A stretch of DNA of 64,000 nt from Lachnospiraceae bacterium 10-1. GTDB lineage: Bacteria; Bacillota; Clostridia; Lachnospirales; Lachnospiraceae. A program made the position numbers and the translations under genes. Of this stretch, positions 17,736-26,489 are shown one piece after another; position 1 is the stretch's first letter, and every line of letters begins with the position of its first letter. A model generated the notes under the pieces. It was not told where the DNA came from, searched no databases, and saw only the letters and a list, made by a program, of their open reading frames with translations. The stretch spans positions 118,066 through 182,065 of the forward strand of contig KE159819.1 in assembly GCA_000403495.2 (NCBI GenBank). The letters run 5' to 3'.

Positions 17736-19793
17736 ATGGGATCTATGGTTTGGAAGGATGATAAGTTTGGTGATATTTTGCTGGAAAGCCGGGAAGATGG
17801 AATAAAATTAAGAAAATTATTTGGCTTAAAAATGGAAGGCGATGCAGAGCTGGCAGGACGGGTGTCCGGCTTGTATGACATTTTTACCAGTCTGGGCAGT
17901 CATGTGAATCATCAGCAGATAGAGGCAGCAGAATGGAAAGAAAATGAATTTTGCGCAAAGGTAAAGCTGTATGAAGGAAAAATGCGTTACGTTACCACAT
18001 GGAATCGTGTTGGAAGTTTGGGAATTGTGAAAAGAACAGATACGCTTACCAACTTATCCACAGAACCGGTTATTCTTTATAAAGCAATGATGCGTTTTGT
18101 GTTTGCGTATGAAGAATGGGAGGCGTATGTGCAGAATACCAGATGGTGTTATGAAAATGTGGGCGCCTGGAATCCAGTGCATTTTGGAGGTGTTGCACTG
18201 GCATGTGAAGGGGGACGGACGACGCAGGGAGCTGCTCCCTTTCTGGCTTTGCGCAACAGACGTTTTAAAGGGGCTGCTTTTCATCTGATTCCCAATGGAA
18301 ATTGGAAATTGTCTTTAAAGACAGTGAGCCTGGGGTGCAGTCAGGCAGGGGAATATGGTTATATGTTAGAAGCAGGACAAAGCGATGAACATTTTGCCAT
18401 GACGCTGCTTCCGGGAGAAAGTTTTTCATTTCCTGAGATGCTGATTCAATCGCTGGAGGATGGTAAATTATCACAGACAGCCGCAAACCTTCAAAAATAT
18501 TTTTTACAGACAGATAAGGAACGCTTCCGCATAGAGCATCCTGTAGTGTATAATCCCTGGTTTGAACATTATGCCCTGCTGGATGAAAAAAGACTGAAGG
18601 AACACGTGCAGGCGGCCAAAGAACTGGGCTGTGAAGTGTTTGAGGTAGATGCAGGCTGGTATGGAAGCAAAACGGGGGACTGGTGGAGCCAGAGCGGTGA
18701 CTGGTCAGAAAAAACCGATGGAGCCTTTTATGGAAACATGAATAAATTTGTGGAGTATGTTAAATCCCAGGGGCTTGGTTTTGGACTTTGGATGGAGCCG
18801 GAGAGGATTGGGGAAGGAACGCCTGTATATGAAGAACATCCTGAGTATTTTGGAAAAGGAAATGGATTTTATTATCCTAAACTTTATGTACCGGAAGTCT
18901 ATGATTATATTTACGGACAGATTGCCGGGTTAATCGAAAAATACGGTCTTTGCTGGATGAAAATGGATTTTAACTATGAACTTGGCGAGGACGAAAGTTT
19001 TACGGAATTCTACAGATATTATCAGGCATGGTACCGGCTTTTAAATCAGTTAAAAAAGGATTATCCAAATACTTTTCTTGAAGGCTGTGCGGCAGGAGGA
19101 GAGCGCAATGATCTGCACACTTCCATGACTTATGACGGCCATTTTTTAAGTGACAATGTGAATTGCTTTGATATGCAGTTTACCTATCAGCAATGCTGCT
19201 TAAGAATGCCTCATTACCGTATGATCAAATGGCTGGTGGTAAATCCGGGGGCAAAGATTTCGCTGTATGACAGTACAACCATAGAAAAAACAGATACCCT
19301 GATCACTACCCAGCACCCAGGCGCAGGATGGGATGAGTATGAGCGGATTGATCCTGAATTTGCCTGTCAGCTTACAATGGCCGGCATGGTAGGATTAAGT
19401 GGAAATTTTATTGACATTACAAAAGAACAAAAAGAAGTTTTCCGTAAGTATGTGGCTTTTTACAAAAAATATAGAAACTTTTATAAGGAAGCCCTGCTGT
19501 ATCTGTGTGACGATCCTAAAAATGTTGGAGATAAAACAGGTTTTTATTATTTGCAATATCATAAGGAAGAAACTGATGAGCATCTTGTATTCAGCTATCG
19601 GTTTGCAACAGCATGCGACAGGGATGTTTTATATTTGAAAAATCTGAATGAAAATGCGGTTTACCAGGTGCAGGATGGAGTAACGGAAAAGGAGCTTTGT
19701 AAATTAGCAGGGAAAGATTTGATGTATCGGGGAATGGAGGTTTATTACGATTCAAGGAATAGTGGAAAAATATTTAAAATCAGCAGAAAATGA
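17736..19793 (+). CDS. alpha-galactosidase, GH36
   Basis: 685-residue cytoplasmic glycosidase without signal peptide. It has an N-terminal beta-sandwich and a catalytic barrel (about residues 270-580). The nucleophile Asp is in CWMKMDFNYE and the acid/base Asp in HFLSDN; DAGWYG and GLWMEPERI are further GH36 markers. It removes alpha-1,6-linked galactose from imported raffinose-type oligosaccharides or melibiose. Start 17736 is chosen for AAAGGAG 6 nt upstream; the ATG at 17709 directly after the permease stop has no ribosome site. As last gene of the operon it suggests the importer carries alpha-galactosides. Confidence 0.93.
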   Translation: MGSMVWKDDKFGDILLESREDGIKLRKLFGLKMEGDAELAGRVSGLYDIFTSLGSHVNHQQIEAAEWKENEFCAKVKLYEGKMRYVTTWNRVGSLGIVKRTDTLTNLSTEPVILYKAMMRFVFAYEEWEAYVQNTRWCYENVGAWNPVHFGGVALACEGGRTTQGAAPFLALRNRRFKGAAFHLIPNGNWKLSLKTVSLGCSQAGEYGYMLEAGQSDEHFAMTLLPGESFSFPEMLIQSLEDGKLSQTAANLQKYFLQTDKERFRIEHPVVYNPWFEHYALLDEKRLKEHVQAAKELGCEVFEVDAGWYGSKTGDWWSQSGDWSEKTDGAFYGNMNKFVEYVKSQGLGFGLWMEPERIGEGTPVYEEHPEYFGKGNGFYYPKLYVPEVYDYIYGQIAGLIEKYGLCWMKMDFNYELGEDESFTEFYRYYQAWYRLLNQLKKDYPNTFLEGCAAGGERNDLHTSMTYDGHFLSDNVNCFDMQFTYQQCCLRMPHYRMIKWLVVNPGAKISLYDSTTIEKTDTLITTQHPGAGWDEYERIDPEFACQLTMAGMVGLSGNFIDITKEQKEVFRKYVAFYKKYRNFYKEALLYLCDDPKNVGDKTGFYYLQYHKEETDEHLVFSYRFATACDRDVLYLKNLNENAVYQVQDGVTEKELCKLAGKDLMYRGMEVYYDSRNSGKIFKISRK

Positions 19794-19847
19794 CAGTTCT
19801 GTTAATGCCTTCATATAGTAAAATAAAATGAAAATTGGAATTTTTAA

Positions 19848-21557
19848 ATGACGGATCGTGAAAAGATAGTTTCAAATGATTTTTATGACGTGATTTCAGA
19901 TTTTCAGGTATCAGGAGTCATTCAAAATGAATTTCCGGGAGCTGTTTACCAGCCGGTAAGCGGTGAGATCGGAGTCGCTTACATTGACCGGGCGAAAACA
20001 GTGCCCATTAGTGTCAGCAATTTTGTTTACCCTGCGATTCCCAAGCTGTATGGACTGATGCAGATACCGGAAGGAGAGGCTTTTGATCCTACGCCTTTGG
20101 TACAAAGCGGAATCTTACAGGCACAGGAGAGCTCGCTGGGCTTAACAGGACGTGGGGTAGTGATAGGTTTTTTAGACACTGGAATCCGTTACGAGGAGGA
20201 AGTGTTCCGGAATGAGGATGGAAGTACACGGATCCTTGGGATATGGGATCAGACGATACAGGAAGGTGAGCCGCCGGAAGGCATTCTCTATGGCACCGAA
20301 TATAAGAAGGAAGCTATTGACAGGGCGCTTAAAAGCGAAAATCCAAGGCAGATAGTTCCAAGTTATGACGAAAACGGACACGGGACGGCAATTGCCAGTA
20401 TAGCGGCAGGAAGCCGTCTGGGGGATGGACTTAAGTTTACGGGCGCCGCGCCGCAGGCGGATATTGTTGTGGTTAAGCTGCGGGAGGCAAAGCCTCATTT
20501 AAAAGATTTCTTTCTGGTTCCGCAAGAAACTGCAGCTTATGCGGAGAGCGATATTTTGGTAGCTCTTAAATACCTGGAAAGCTATGCGGTATCTGTAGTA
20601 AGACCGTTAGTGATCTGTTTTTCGCTGGGAACGAATTTGGGAGACCATGAAGGCCATTCCATTATGGCGGATTATTTAAATCAGATTGCAACCAGACGAA
20701 GCAGGGTGGTTGTGGTGTGCGGCGGAAATGAGGGAAACAGCGGCCATCACTATTATGGTACTTCCGTAGAAGGATTGACAGAAACTGTTGATAACGTGGA
20801 GATTAGAGTAGACGGTAATACAGAGGGCTTTGTGGCGGAACTATGGGGAAGTGTTCCTGCCAAACATGCAATTTCTATCCGCAGTCCCGGTGGAGAGACA
20901 ACGCCAAAGGTGGATTTCAGGGAGCAGAGCAGCCGGGAATTTGTTTTTATTTATGAAAAGGCGAGAATCCAGGTGGATCATGTGCTGGTAGAGCCTGGTT
21001 CCGGGGAAGAACTGATTTTCTTTAGATTTATAGCACCCACTCCCGGTGTGTGGACGATACAGGTCAATGTAACCGGAAGCAGCGGGAGAAGTGATTTTCA
21101 CATATGGCTTCCACTGACAGAATTTTTGCAAAGCGATACTTATTTTTTAAGGCCTTCTCCCTACACTACGTTAACGGAACCATCCAATGTAAGGGAAGTT
21201 ATTACCACCACCGCTTACAATGATGAAAACAACAGTTTCTGGCTGGAATCAGGGCGGGGATATACCCGGATGGGAAGGATCAAACCGGATATTTGCTCTC
21301 CCGGAGTAAATATTAGCACAACGCTTGGAAAAAGAACCGGCTCAAGCATGGCAGCTGCACTTTTAGCAGGGGCAGCGGCATTATTTATGGAATGGGCTGT
21401 TGTGGAGCAGAATCAGCTGCGGGCAGAGAGCAGAGAACTTAAAAATTACCTGATCCGCGGGGCAGACAGATCACCGGGGGAGAGCTATCCTAACAGAGAA
21501 TGGGGGAATGGCCGCCTGGATATTACCGGTGTATTTGACGCTCTTGCAGGAGTATAG
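19848..21557 (+). CDS. subtilisin-like serine protease, Csp/CspBA type
   Basis: 569-residue S8 peptidase without a signal peptide, with the catalytic triad intact: Asp in GFLDTGIRYEE, His in DENGHGTAIAS and Ser in RTGSSMAAALLAGA. A large insertion with a jellyroll-like fold lies between His and Ser, as in the clostridial Csp proteases that activate the cortex hydrolase SleC during spore germination. Whether this one acts in germination or in general proteolysis cannot be told. It is monocistronic and followed by a terminator. Its presence suggests a spore former. Confidence 0.87.
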   Translation: MTDREKIVSNDFYDVISDFQVSGVIQNEFPGAVYQPVSGEIGVAYIDRAKTVPISVSNFVYPAIPKLYGLMQIPEGEAFDPTPLVQSGILQAQESSLGLTGRGVVIGFLDTGIRYEEEVFRNEDGSTRILGIWDQTIQEGEPPEGILYGTEYKKEAIDRALKSENPRQIVPSYDENGHGTAIASIAAGSRLGDGLKFTGAAPQADIVVVKLREAKPHLKDFFLVPQETAAYAESDILVALKYLESYAVSVVRPLVICFSLGTNLGDHEGHSIMADYLNQIATRRSRVVVVCGGNEGNSGHHYYGTSVEGLTETVDNVEIRVDGNTEGFVAELWGSVPAKHAISIRSPGGETTPKVDFREQSSREFVFIYEKARIQVDHVLVEPGSGEELIFFRFIAPTPGVWTIQVNVTGSSGRSDFHIWLPLTEFLQSDTYFLRPSPYTTLTEPSNVREVITTTAYNDENNSFWLESGRGYTRMGRIKPDICSPGVNISTTLGKRTGSSMAAALLAGAAALFMEWAVVEQNQLRAESRELKNYLIRGADRSPGESYPNREWGNGRLDITGVFDALAGV

Positions 21558-21604
21558 CAGGTGTAAGGGGTTATAACACAAAAATAATTTGCAGATAATG
21601 CGTA

Positions 21605-21648
21605 AAAGGGCTAAGGACGCTGAAAATCCGGCGGTTTAGTCCTTTTTG
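21605..21648 (+). terminator. terminator after the S8 protease gene
   Basis: An imperfect stem AAAGGGCTAA... / ...TTTAGTCCTTTTT with an internal GC / GC pairing lies about 45-90 nt after the stop codon and ends in TTTTT. Confidence 0.65.
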
Positions 21649-21735
21649 TCTGCTCAGATTTATTTTCATTCTTTCTAAATCTGTGTATAATAAGTAATAC
21701 AGAATTAAAAATTAATTTGGAATTGGAGAAAAATT

Positions 21736-22188
21736 ATGAGATACTTTGTAGTAATATTGGGAATTTTCGGGCTGGAATGGAAAATAAAAAATTACATTGA
21801 AGAAACAAAAACGGAGGATACGGAAGAAGAAAAATGCAAAGGAATGCTGCTGATACGAAAGCATCATAATAAAGGCGCTTTTTTAAATGCAGGGCAAAGC
21901 AGAAGAAAGGCGGTAGCAGCTTTATCTGTACTTCTTACTGTTTTTCTTACGATTTTCTTTGTTCTGACACTTGGACAGGCTGGTAAGGGGCTGCTGAAAT
22001 GGGGGCTTACACTGCTTCTTGGAGGCGCATACAGTAATACCTATGACAGGCTGGCCAGAAAGTATGTGGTGGACTATGTAAGCTTTAATGTACCCTTTAG
22101 ACTTAAAAATGTAATTTTTAACATAGGTGATTTCTGTATTATGATTGGCGCACTGCTTAGTGCTTTGGCAGCAACGGAGAAGCTGTAG
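21736..22188 (+). CDS. LspA-like (signal peptidase II family) membrane protein
   Basis: 150-residue membrane protein with signal peptidase II hallmarks: KHHNKGAFLN early, the central GGAYSNTYDRLARKYVVDYVSF, and NIGDFCIMIGALL near the end. The two catalytic Asp candidates are in VVDYV and NIGDF. The order of motifs matches LspA, but the first half is unusual, with one N-terminal hydrophobic segment and a Glu/Thr/Lys-rich loop. It may be a second, specialised lipoprotein signal peptidase. No lipoprotein gene is adjacent. Confidence 0.75.
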   Translation: MRYFVVILGIFGLEWKIKNYIEETKTEDTEEEKCKGMLLIRKHHNKGAFLNAGQSRRKAVAALSVLLTVFLTIFFVLTLGQAGKGLLKWGLTLLLGGAYSNTYDRLARKYVVDYVSFNVPFRLKNVIFNIGDFCIMIGALLSALAATEKL

Positions 22189-22228
22189 ATTTGCCGGAGG
22201 ACTGAAAAATAATATTTATAGAAAACGC

Positions 22229-22281
22229 TTGACAAAATCTTCTAAATGAATTACTGTATTAATCAAGTAGTACAATAATAC
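22229..22281 (+). promoter_or_regulatory. promoter and candidate operator of the GntR/ABC operon
   Basis: TTGACA (22229-22234), a 17-nt spacer and a weak TACTGT (22252-22257) are followed by an AT-rich, partly palindromic stretch with GTATT near 22257 and AATAC at about 22277-22281. YtrA-type GntR repressors usually bind such sites in their own promoter; this is inferred from position. Confidence 0.4.
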
Positions 22282-22299
22282 AAAGAAAGGGAGATGCAA

Positions 22300-22671
22300 A
22301 TGGCATGGAATTTAAATTCTGACCGTCCAATTTATGCGCAGATTCTTGAAGTAATACAGCTCCGCATTATCGCAGGGCAGTATAAATCAGGTGATAAGAT
22401 TCCCAGTGTCAGGGAATTGGCGGCCGAGGCAGGGGTAAATCCCAACACAATGCAGAAGGCGCTGTCCGAGCTTGAGAGAAGCGGCCTTGTAATGGCGCAG
22501 AGAACAAGCGGCAGGATTGTTACGGAGGATATGGATATGATCAAACAGACTCGGAATATGCTGGCAAAAGAACAGGTGGATTTGTTTATAAGTAAAATGA
22601 AAGAGCTTGGCTTTAATAAAAAAGAAATTGTGGCACTGCTTGAACAGGCAGGAGGGGAACAGGTTGAATAA
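22300..22671 (+). CDS. GntR-family regulator, YtrA subfamily
   Basis: A 123-residue short GntR protein consisting of a winged HTH (about residues 8-72: KIPSVRELAAEAGVNPNTMQKALSELERSGLV) plus a small C-terminal dimerisation helix pair. This is the YtrA layout, whose members repress adjacent ABC transporter genes, often in response to cell-wall antibiotics. Start 22300 is chosen for a 6-nt spacing from GGGAG; the ATG at 22294 abuts it. It is followed by an ABC ATPase and a permease in the same operon. Confidence 0.9.
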   Translation: MAWNLNSDRPIYAQILEVIQLRIIAGQYKSGDKIPSVRELAAEAGVNPNTMQKALSELERSGLVMAQRTSGRIVTEDMDMIKQTRNMLAKEQVDLFISKMKELGFNKKEIVALLEQAGGEQVE

Positions 22672-22742
22672 AGGTATTCCTTTTAAAAACTTTGAGATGC
22701 TGCCTGCGGCTTCAGCGCAGGACGCTTCGGAATGGAGGAAAT

Positions 22743-23444
22743 ATGAGTGGATTGGTAAAAATCAACAATCTTACTAAGGTTTATGAAAAGAAAAAGGTTG
22801 CATTGGAACATTTGAATCTTGAAATTCCCAGAGGAAAGATCATTGGGCTTTTAGGACCTAACGGGAGCGGTAAGACAACATTGATTAAGCTGATGAATGG
22901 GCTGTTAGTGCCTACTGAGGGAGAAATCAGAATAAATGGCTGTCTTCCGGGAACTGAAACTAAAAAATGTGTTTCTTATCTTCCTGAGAGAACCTATTTT
23001 CAAAACAGTATGCAGGTGAAGGAACTGATTGACTATTTTGTGGATTTTTATGGAGATTTTCGTCCGGAAAGGGCAAGGCAGATGCTTGCCAGTTTAGGGA
23101 TTAATGAAAATGCATATTTGAGAACACTTTCTAAGGGAACCAAAGAAAAGGTGCAGCTGATTATGGTTATGAGCAGGGATGCACAATTGTATATTTTGGA
23201 TGAACCAATTGCAGGTGTTGATCCTGCTGCAAGAGACTATATTTTAAAAACCATTATTACAAACTATAATGAAAATGCGACAGTGATAATTTCAACACAT
23301 TTAATTTCCGATATAGAAAAGGTTTTAGATGAAGTAATTTTTATCAGAGACGGAAGACTGGTGCTCCACGAAACTGTTGAGGATATCCGGGAAGCTAAAG
23401 GAAAATCTGTGGATGCATATTTCAGGGAGGTGTTCGCATGTTAG
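22743..23444 (+). CDS. ABC transporter ATP-binding protein (YtrB/BcrA type)
   Basis: 233-residue ATPase. Walker A is GPNGSGKT (about residues 40-47), the signature is LSKGTKEKVQ (instead of LSGGQ, usual for this subfamily), Walker B is LYILDEP, and the H-loop STH is present. It probably powers an exporter or efflux/immunity system with the permease of the next gene. GGAGG lies 4 nt before the ATG at 22743, and the ORF upstream of it is not conserved. Its end overlaps the permease start by 7 nt. Confidence 0.92.
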   Translation: MSGLVKINNLTKVYEKKKVALEHLNLEIPRGKIIGLLGPNGSGKTTLIKLMNGLLVPTEGEIRINGCLPGTETKKCVSYLPERTYFQNSMQVKELIDYFVDFYGDFRPERARQMLASLGINENAYLRTLSKGTKEKVQLIMVMSRDAQLYILDEPIAGVDPAARDYILKTIITNYNENATVIISTHLISDIEKVLDEVIFIRDGRLVLHETVEDIREAKGKSVDAYFREVFAC

Positions 23445-24280
23445 GAAAATTAATAAAGCATGAATGGAAAGCTGTTTGGAAAGTGCCTGCCCTTTTGCTT
23501 GGCATACTTATGATTATTGCGGCGGTGGCCGGATTAACTTTTGCACTGCCTATATGGGACAGCGACTGGATCGGGCTTCCCATGTCAGGGATAATGCTGA
23601 TCATGATGTTTTATGTGGCAATGATTGGGGTAAGTTTAGGAATTGTGATTTACTTAGCGGTACGTTACTTTAAAAATATGTTTACAGATGAAGGTTATCT
23701 GACGCACACTCTGCCGGTTACTTCCCGCCAGCTGCTTATTAGTAAGGTGATGATTATGAGCGTATGGGAGCTGCTTTCAAGTATTGGCGTTCTTTTCAGC
23801 ATGGTGGTGTTTGGAGGAGTTGCAGTATTTTCTTTGGCATCCAAGGAGGGAGATTTTGCTTCGCTTGTGATAGAAGCCATGAAAGGATTGGGGAACTTGT
23901 GGGATATGCCATTTTTCAAAGATTTTCAGATTTTCGGCGTAAGCACAGTTTTTATGGAACTGGTGAGCTGCTTTAGCGGAGCCATGATTATCATAGCTTC
24001 CATCACAATGGGACAGATGATACGTAAACACAGAGTGTTAGGCTCCGTAGGCGCTTATTTTGCAATCAATGCTGTGATTCAGGGGATTTTTATGGTAATT
24101 ATGTTTCCTATGACGATCAAAATGGCATTGGATAATGCGTTTTTGTATCGGTTTGAAACCTCTCCTTTTTCTTTTTATACGATCATGTTTACAATCATGT
24201 CAGTGGTATATCTTGCAGTAGGAGTTGGGTTATACTTTTTAAGTGAATATCTGCTTCACAAACAGTTGGAATTAGAGTAA
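23438..24280 (+). CDS. ABC transporter permease, six-segment type
   Basis: 280-residue integral membrane protein with about six hydrophobic segments and no other domain. It contains DEGYLTHTLPVTSRQLLISK, a motif common in Firmicutes ABC-2-like permeases paired with YtrB-type ATPases. Substrate unknown; with a YtrA-type regulator, defence against an envelope-acting compound is a reasonable guess. The operon is closed by a bidirectional terminator shared with the carbamate kinase gene. Confidence 0.85.
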   Translation: MLGKLIKHEWKAVWKVPALLLGILMIIAAVAGLTFALPIWDSDWIGLPMSGIMLIMMFYVAMIGVSLGIVIYLAVRYFKNMFTDEGYLTHTLPVTSRQLLISKVMIMSVWELLSSIGVLFSMVVFGGVAVFSLASKEGDFASLVIEAMKGLGNLWDMPFFKDFQIFGVSTVFMELVSCFSGAMIIIASITMGQMIRKHRVLGSVGAYFAINAVIQGIFMVIMFPMTIKMALDNAFLYRFETSPFSFYTIMFTIMSVVYLAVGVGLYFLSEYLLHKQLELE

Positions 24281-24300
24281 TTTAAAAACAATGTGGAAAT

Positions 24301-24334
24301 AAGAGGCCGGAAGGTTTATCCTCCGGCCTCTTTA
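24301..24334. terminator. bidirectional terminator
   Basis: An 11-bp stem AAGAGGCCGGA / TCCGGCCTCTT with a 10-nt loop lies between convergent genes; the A-run and T-run flanks allow it to work on both strands. Confidence 0.85.
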
Positions 24335-24354
24335 CTGTAAATGTTAACCCCATA

Positions 24355-25290
24355 TTATGCGGTGATTATTGTACCTGCTTTTCCTTTTAACGCATCGGAT
24401 ACGGATTCTAAGGAAGTGATAAGAACACTTCCGTTTTTATTGACGTCAAGATAGGAAACTGCCGCTTCAATTTTGGGAAGCATGGTGCCTTCCTCGAATT
24501 CTCTGTTTTCCATCAGTGCCTGGGCCTGTGCTATGTTGAGGGAAGATAAAGCCTTTTGTTCCTTTGTGCCAAAGCCGGTATAAACATTGGGAACAGAGGT
24601 TAAGATAATGAGCTGGTCGGCGTTAAGGTCAGCGGCCAGCTTTCCGGCAATAACATCTTTTTCAATGACCGCAGAGGCACCCTTTAGGGTGTGCTTTTGC
24701 TCAATGACCGGAATTCCGCCACCGCCGCAGGCAATTACGATTTGACCGGCATCTGCAAGGGTGCGGATGGCCTCAATCTCTACAATATCAATGGGCCTGG
24801 GTGCGGCTATGATACGACGGAAGCCTTTGCCTGGTTCTTCCTGTACATAGTTGCCCTTCTTTATTTCAATTTCCGCATCTTCAGAAGACATATAGCGCCC
24901 AATCAGCTTGGTAGGATCGTAAAATGCCTCATCATAAGGATCTACGGTTACCTGGGTAAGAATGGTGGATACTGTTTTGCTTATGCCCCGGCTTAAAAGT
25001 TCTGCTTTTAAAGAATTTTGAATATCATAGCCCACATACCCCTGACTCATGGCGCTGCACACACACATAGGAGCAGGCGTGTAGTCAATATAAATACGCC
25101 GCAGTTCTGTCATGGCCTTGTGGATCATACTGATCTGGGGGCCATTGCTGTGGGTAATGGTTAACTGATAATCTGCTTCCACTAAATCTGCAAGGGCTTT
25201 GGCGGTTACTTTAACTGCGTCCCATTGCTCTAAAGTGGAATAGCCTAATGCGTTATGTCCCAGTGAAACGACTGCTTTTTTCTTACTCAT
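24355..25290 (-). CDS. arcC: carbamate kinase
   Basis: 311-residue amino-acid-kinase-family enzyme that makes ATP and carbamate from carbamoyl phosphate. Visible family marks are SLGHNALG at the N-terminus (GGNAL position), THSNGPQ, MSQGYVGYDIQN, ACGGGGIPV and VIEKDVIAGKLA. Start 25290 is the ATG of MSKKKAVV; twelve upstream in-frame codons have no ribosome site. It is transcribed alone, without arginine deiminase (arcA) or ornithine transcarbamylase (arcB) nearby, so it may serve another carbamoyl-phosphate-yielding pathway such as purine or allantoin-type catabolism. Confidence 0.93.
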   Translation of the reverse strand: MSKKKAVVSLGHNALGYSTLEQWDAVKVTAKALADLVEADYQLTITHSNGPQISMIHKAMTELRRIYIDYTPAPMCVCSAMSQGYVGYDIQNSLKAELLSRGISKTVSTILTQVTVDPYDEAFYDPTKLIGRYMSSEDAEIEIKKGNYVQEEPGKGFRRIIAAPRPIDIVEIEAIRTLADAGQIVIACGGGGIPVIEQKHTLKGASAVIEKDVIAGKLAADLNADQLIILTSVPNVYTGFGTKEQKALSSLNIAQAQALMENREFEEGTMLPKIEAAVSYLDVNKNGSVLITSLESVSDALKGKAGTIITA

Positions 25291-25400
25291 AATTATTAAG
25301 AACCTTTCTATTATATATTTATACATTTGGAAGCTGAACTAATATTAAAAAAGTATAGCAAAGTTCCGTTGTTTTGTACAGAAAAAGAAAACTTACCGCG

Positions 25401-25429
25401 TTGCAAGGAAACTTCCTTTATGATAAGAT
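25401..25429 (+). promoter_or_regulatory. candidate metN promoter with overlapping palindrome
   Basis: TTGCAA (25401-25406), a 17-nt spacer and TAAGAT (25424-25429). A perfect 6-bp inverted repeat AAGGAA AC TTCCTT (25405-25418) sits between the boxes and could be an operator. No SAM or T-box riboswitch fold was recognised in the 185-nt leader. Confidence 0.4.
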
Positions 25430-25475
25430 GAACAAAGAATCTAATGATGAAAAGAAATGAGGTCATGATCAACTT

Positions 25476-26489
25476 ATGGAAACAATGATTCAGATAAAAA
25501 ATGTCACCAAGACCTTTACGGGAAAAGACAATACGGTTGAAGCGTTAAAGGGAATTAACTTAGAGATCCATCAGGGGGAGATTTATGGCATCATCGGTAT
25601 GAGCGGCGCTGGAAAATCCACTTTAGTCAGGTGCCTTAACTTTCTCGAAAGACCTACCAGCGGAACGGTCTGTGTGGAGGGAAAAGATCTTTCCATGCTG
25701 TCAGATAAGGAGCTTAGGGAAACCCGTACTCATATCGCCATGATTTTCCAGCATTTTAATCTTCTGATGCAAAGAACGGTAATCGACAATATTTGTTTTC
25801 CTTTGGAAATCACTAAGGTGCCTCGTAAGGAAGCCCTTTCAAGGGCAAGGCAGCTTCTTGAAATTGTGGGGCTTACGGAAAAAGAACTGGCATATCCGGC
25901 CCAGCTTTCCGGCGGGCAGAAGCAGAGAGTGGCGATTGCAAGGGCGCTTGCAACCAATCCCAGGATACTGCTTTGTGATGAAGCTACCAGTGCCCTTGAT
26001 CCCACCACTACAAAAGCAATTCTTGCACTGCTTAAGGAAATCAATCAAAAGTATGGAATTACCATTGTAATTATTACTCATGAAATGTCTGTGGTGCAGG
26101 AAATCTGCAGTCACGTGGCTATTATAGATGAGGGAACTTTGGCGGAGACTGGTACGGTAGAAGAAGTGTTCCAGAGACCGAAAAGCAAGGCGGCGAAAAA
26201 GCTGGTGTTCCAAAAAGAAAGCGGCAGATATGATGAAATGAGAGGAAAACGGTGTATCCGCATTGTGTTCACCAGCAATTCTTCTTTTGAGCCGGTGATT
26301 GCCAATATGGTTCTGACTTGTAAGACGCCGGTGAATATTCTTCTGGCAGATACAAGAGATATCGGCGGTGTGGCGCATGGACAAATGATCCTTCAGCTTC
26401 CGGAAGAAGAAACAATTGCTGAGAAAATGATAGAGTATTTGAAGGAAAGAAAACTGGAAGTAGAGGAGTTGAATAATTATGTGGGATAA
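25476..26489 (+). CDS. metN: methionine ABC transporter ATP-binding protein
   Basis: 337-residue ATPase of the methionine uptake transporter family. Walker A is GMSGAGKST (about residues 40-48), the signature [14 protein letters not shown], Walker B ILLCDEATSALD, and the H-loop ITHEMSV. A C-terminal NIL domain (about 260-337) provides the methionine trans-inhibition sensor typical of MetN. It overlaps metI by 11 nt. The binding protein metQ is not next to it, which is unusual. Confidence 0.93.
   Translation: METMIQIKNVTKTFTGKDNTVEALKGINLEIHQGEIYGIIGMSGAGKSTLVRCLNFLERPTSGTVCVEGKDLSMLSDKELRETRTHIAMIFQHFNLLMQRTVIDNICFPLEITKVPRKEALSRARQLLEIVGLTEKELAYPAQLSGGQKQRVAIARALATNPRILLCDEATSALDPTTTKAILALLKEINQKYGITIVIITHEMSVVQEICSHVAIIDEGTLAETGTVEEVFQRPKSKAAKKLVFQKESGRYDEMRGKRCIRIVFTSNSSFEPVIANMVLTCKTPVNILLADTRDIGGVAHGQMILQLPEEETIAEKMIEYLKERKLEVEELNNYVG

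Noticed and set aside
25335-25373. Possible extra 39-nt repeat ending TTCCGTTGTTT upstream of metN
   Set aside because: Only the last nine or so bases match; the 5' half lacks AACATAAGG-like sequence and there is no dyad symmetry.
25291-25475. SAM or T-box riboswitch upstream of metN
   Set aside because: No conserved T-box sequence, kink-turn or terminator hairpin was recognised in the leader.
25839-26384. 181-codon open frame antisense to metN
   Set aside because: Shadow frame; His/Arg/Phe-rich and without a ribosome site.
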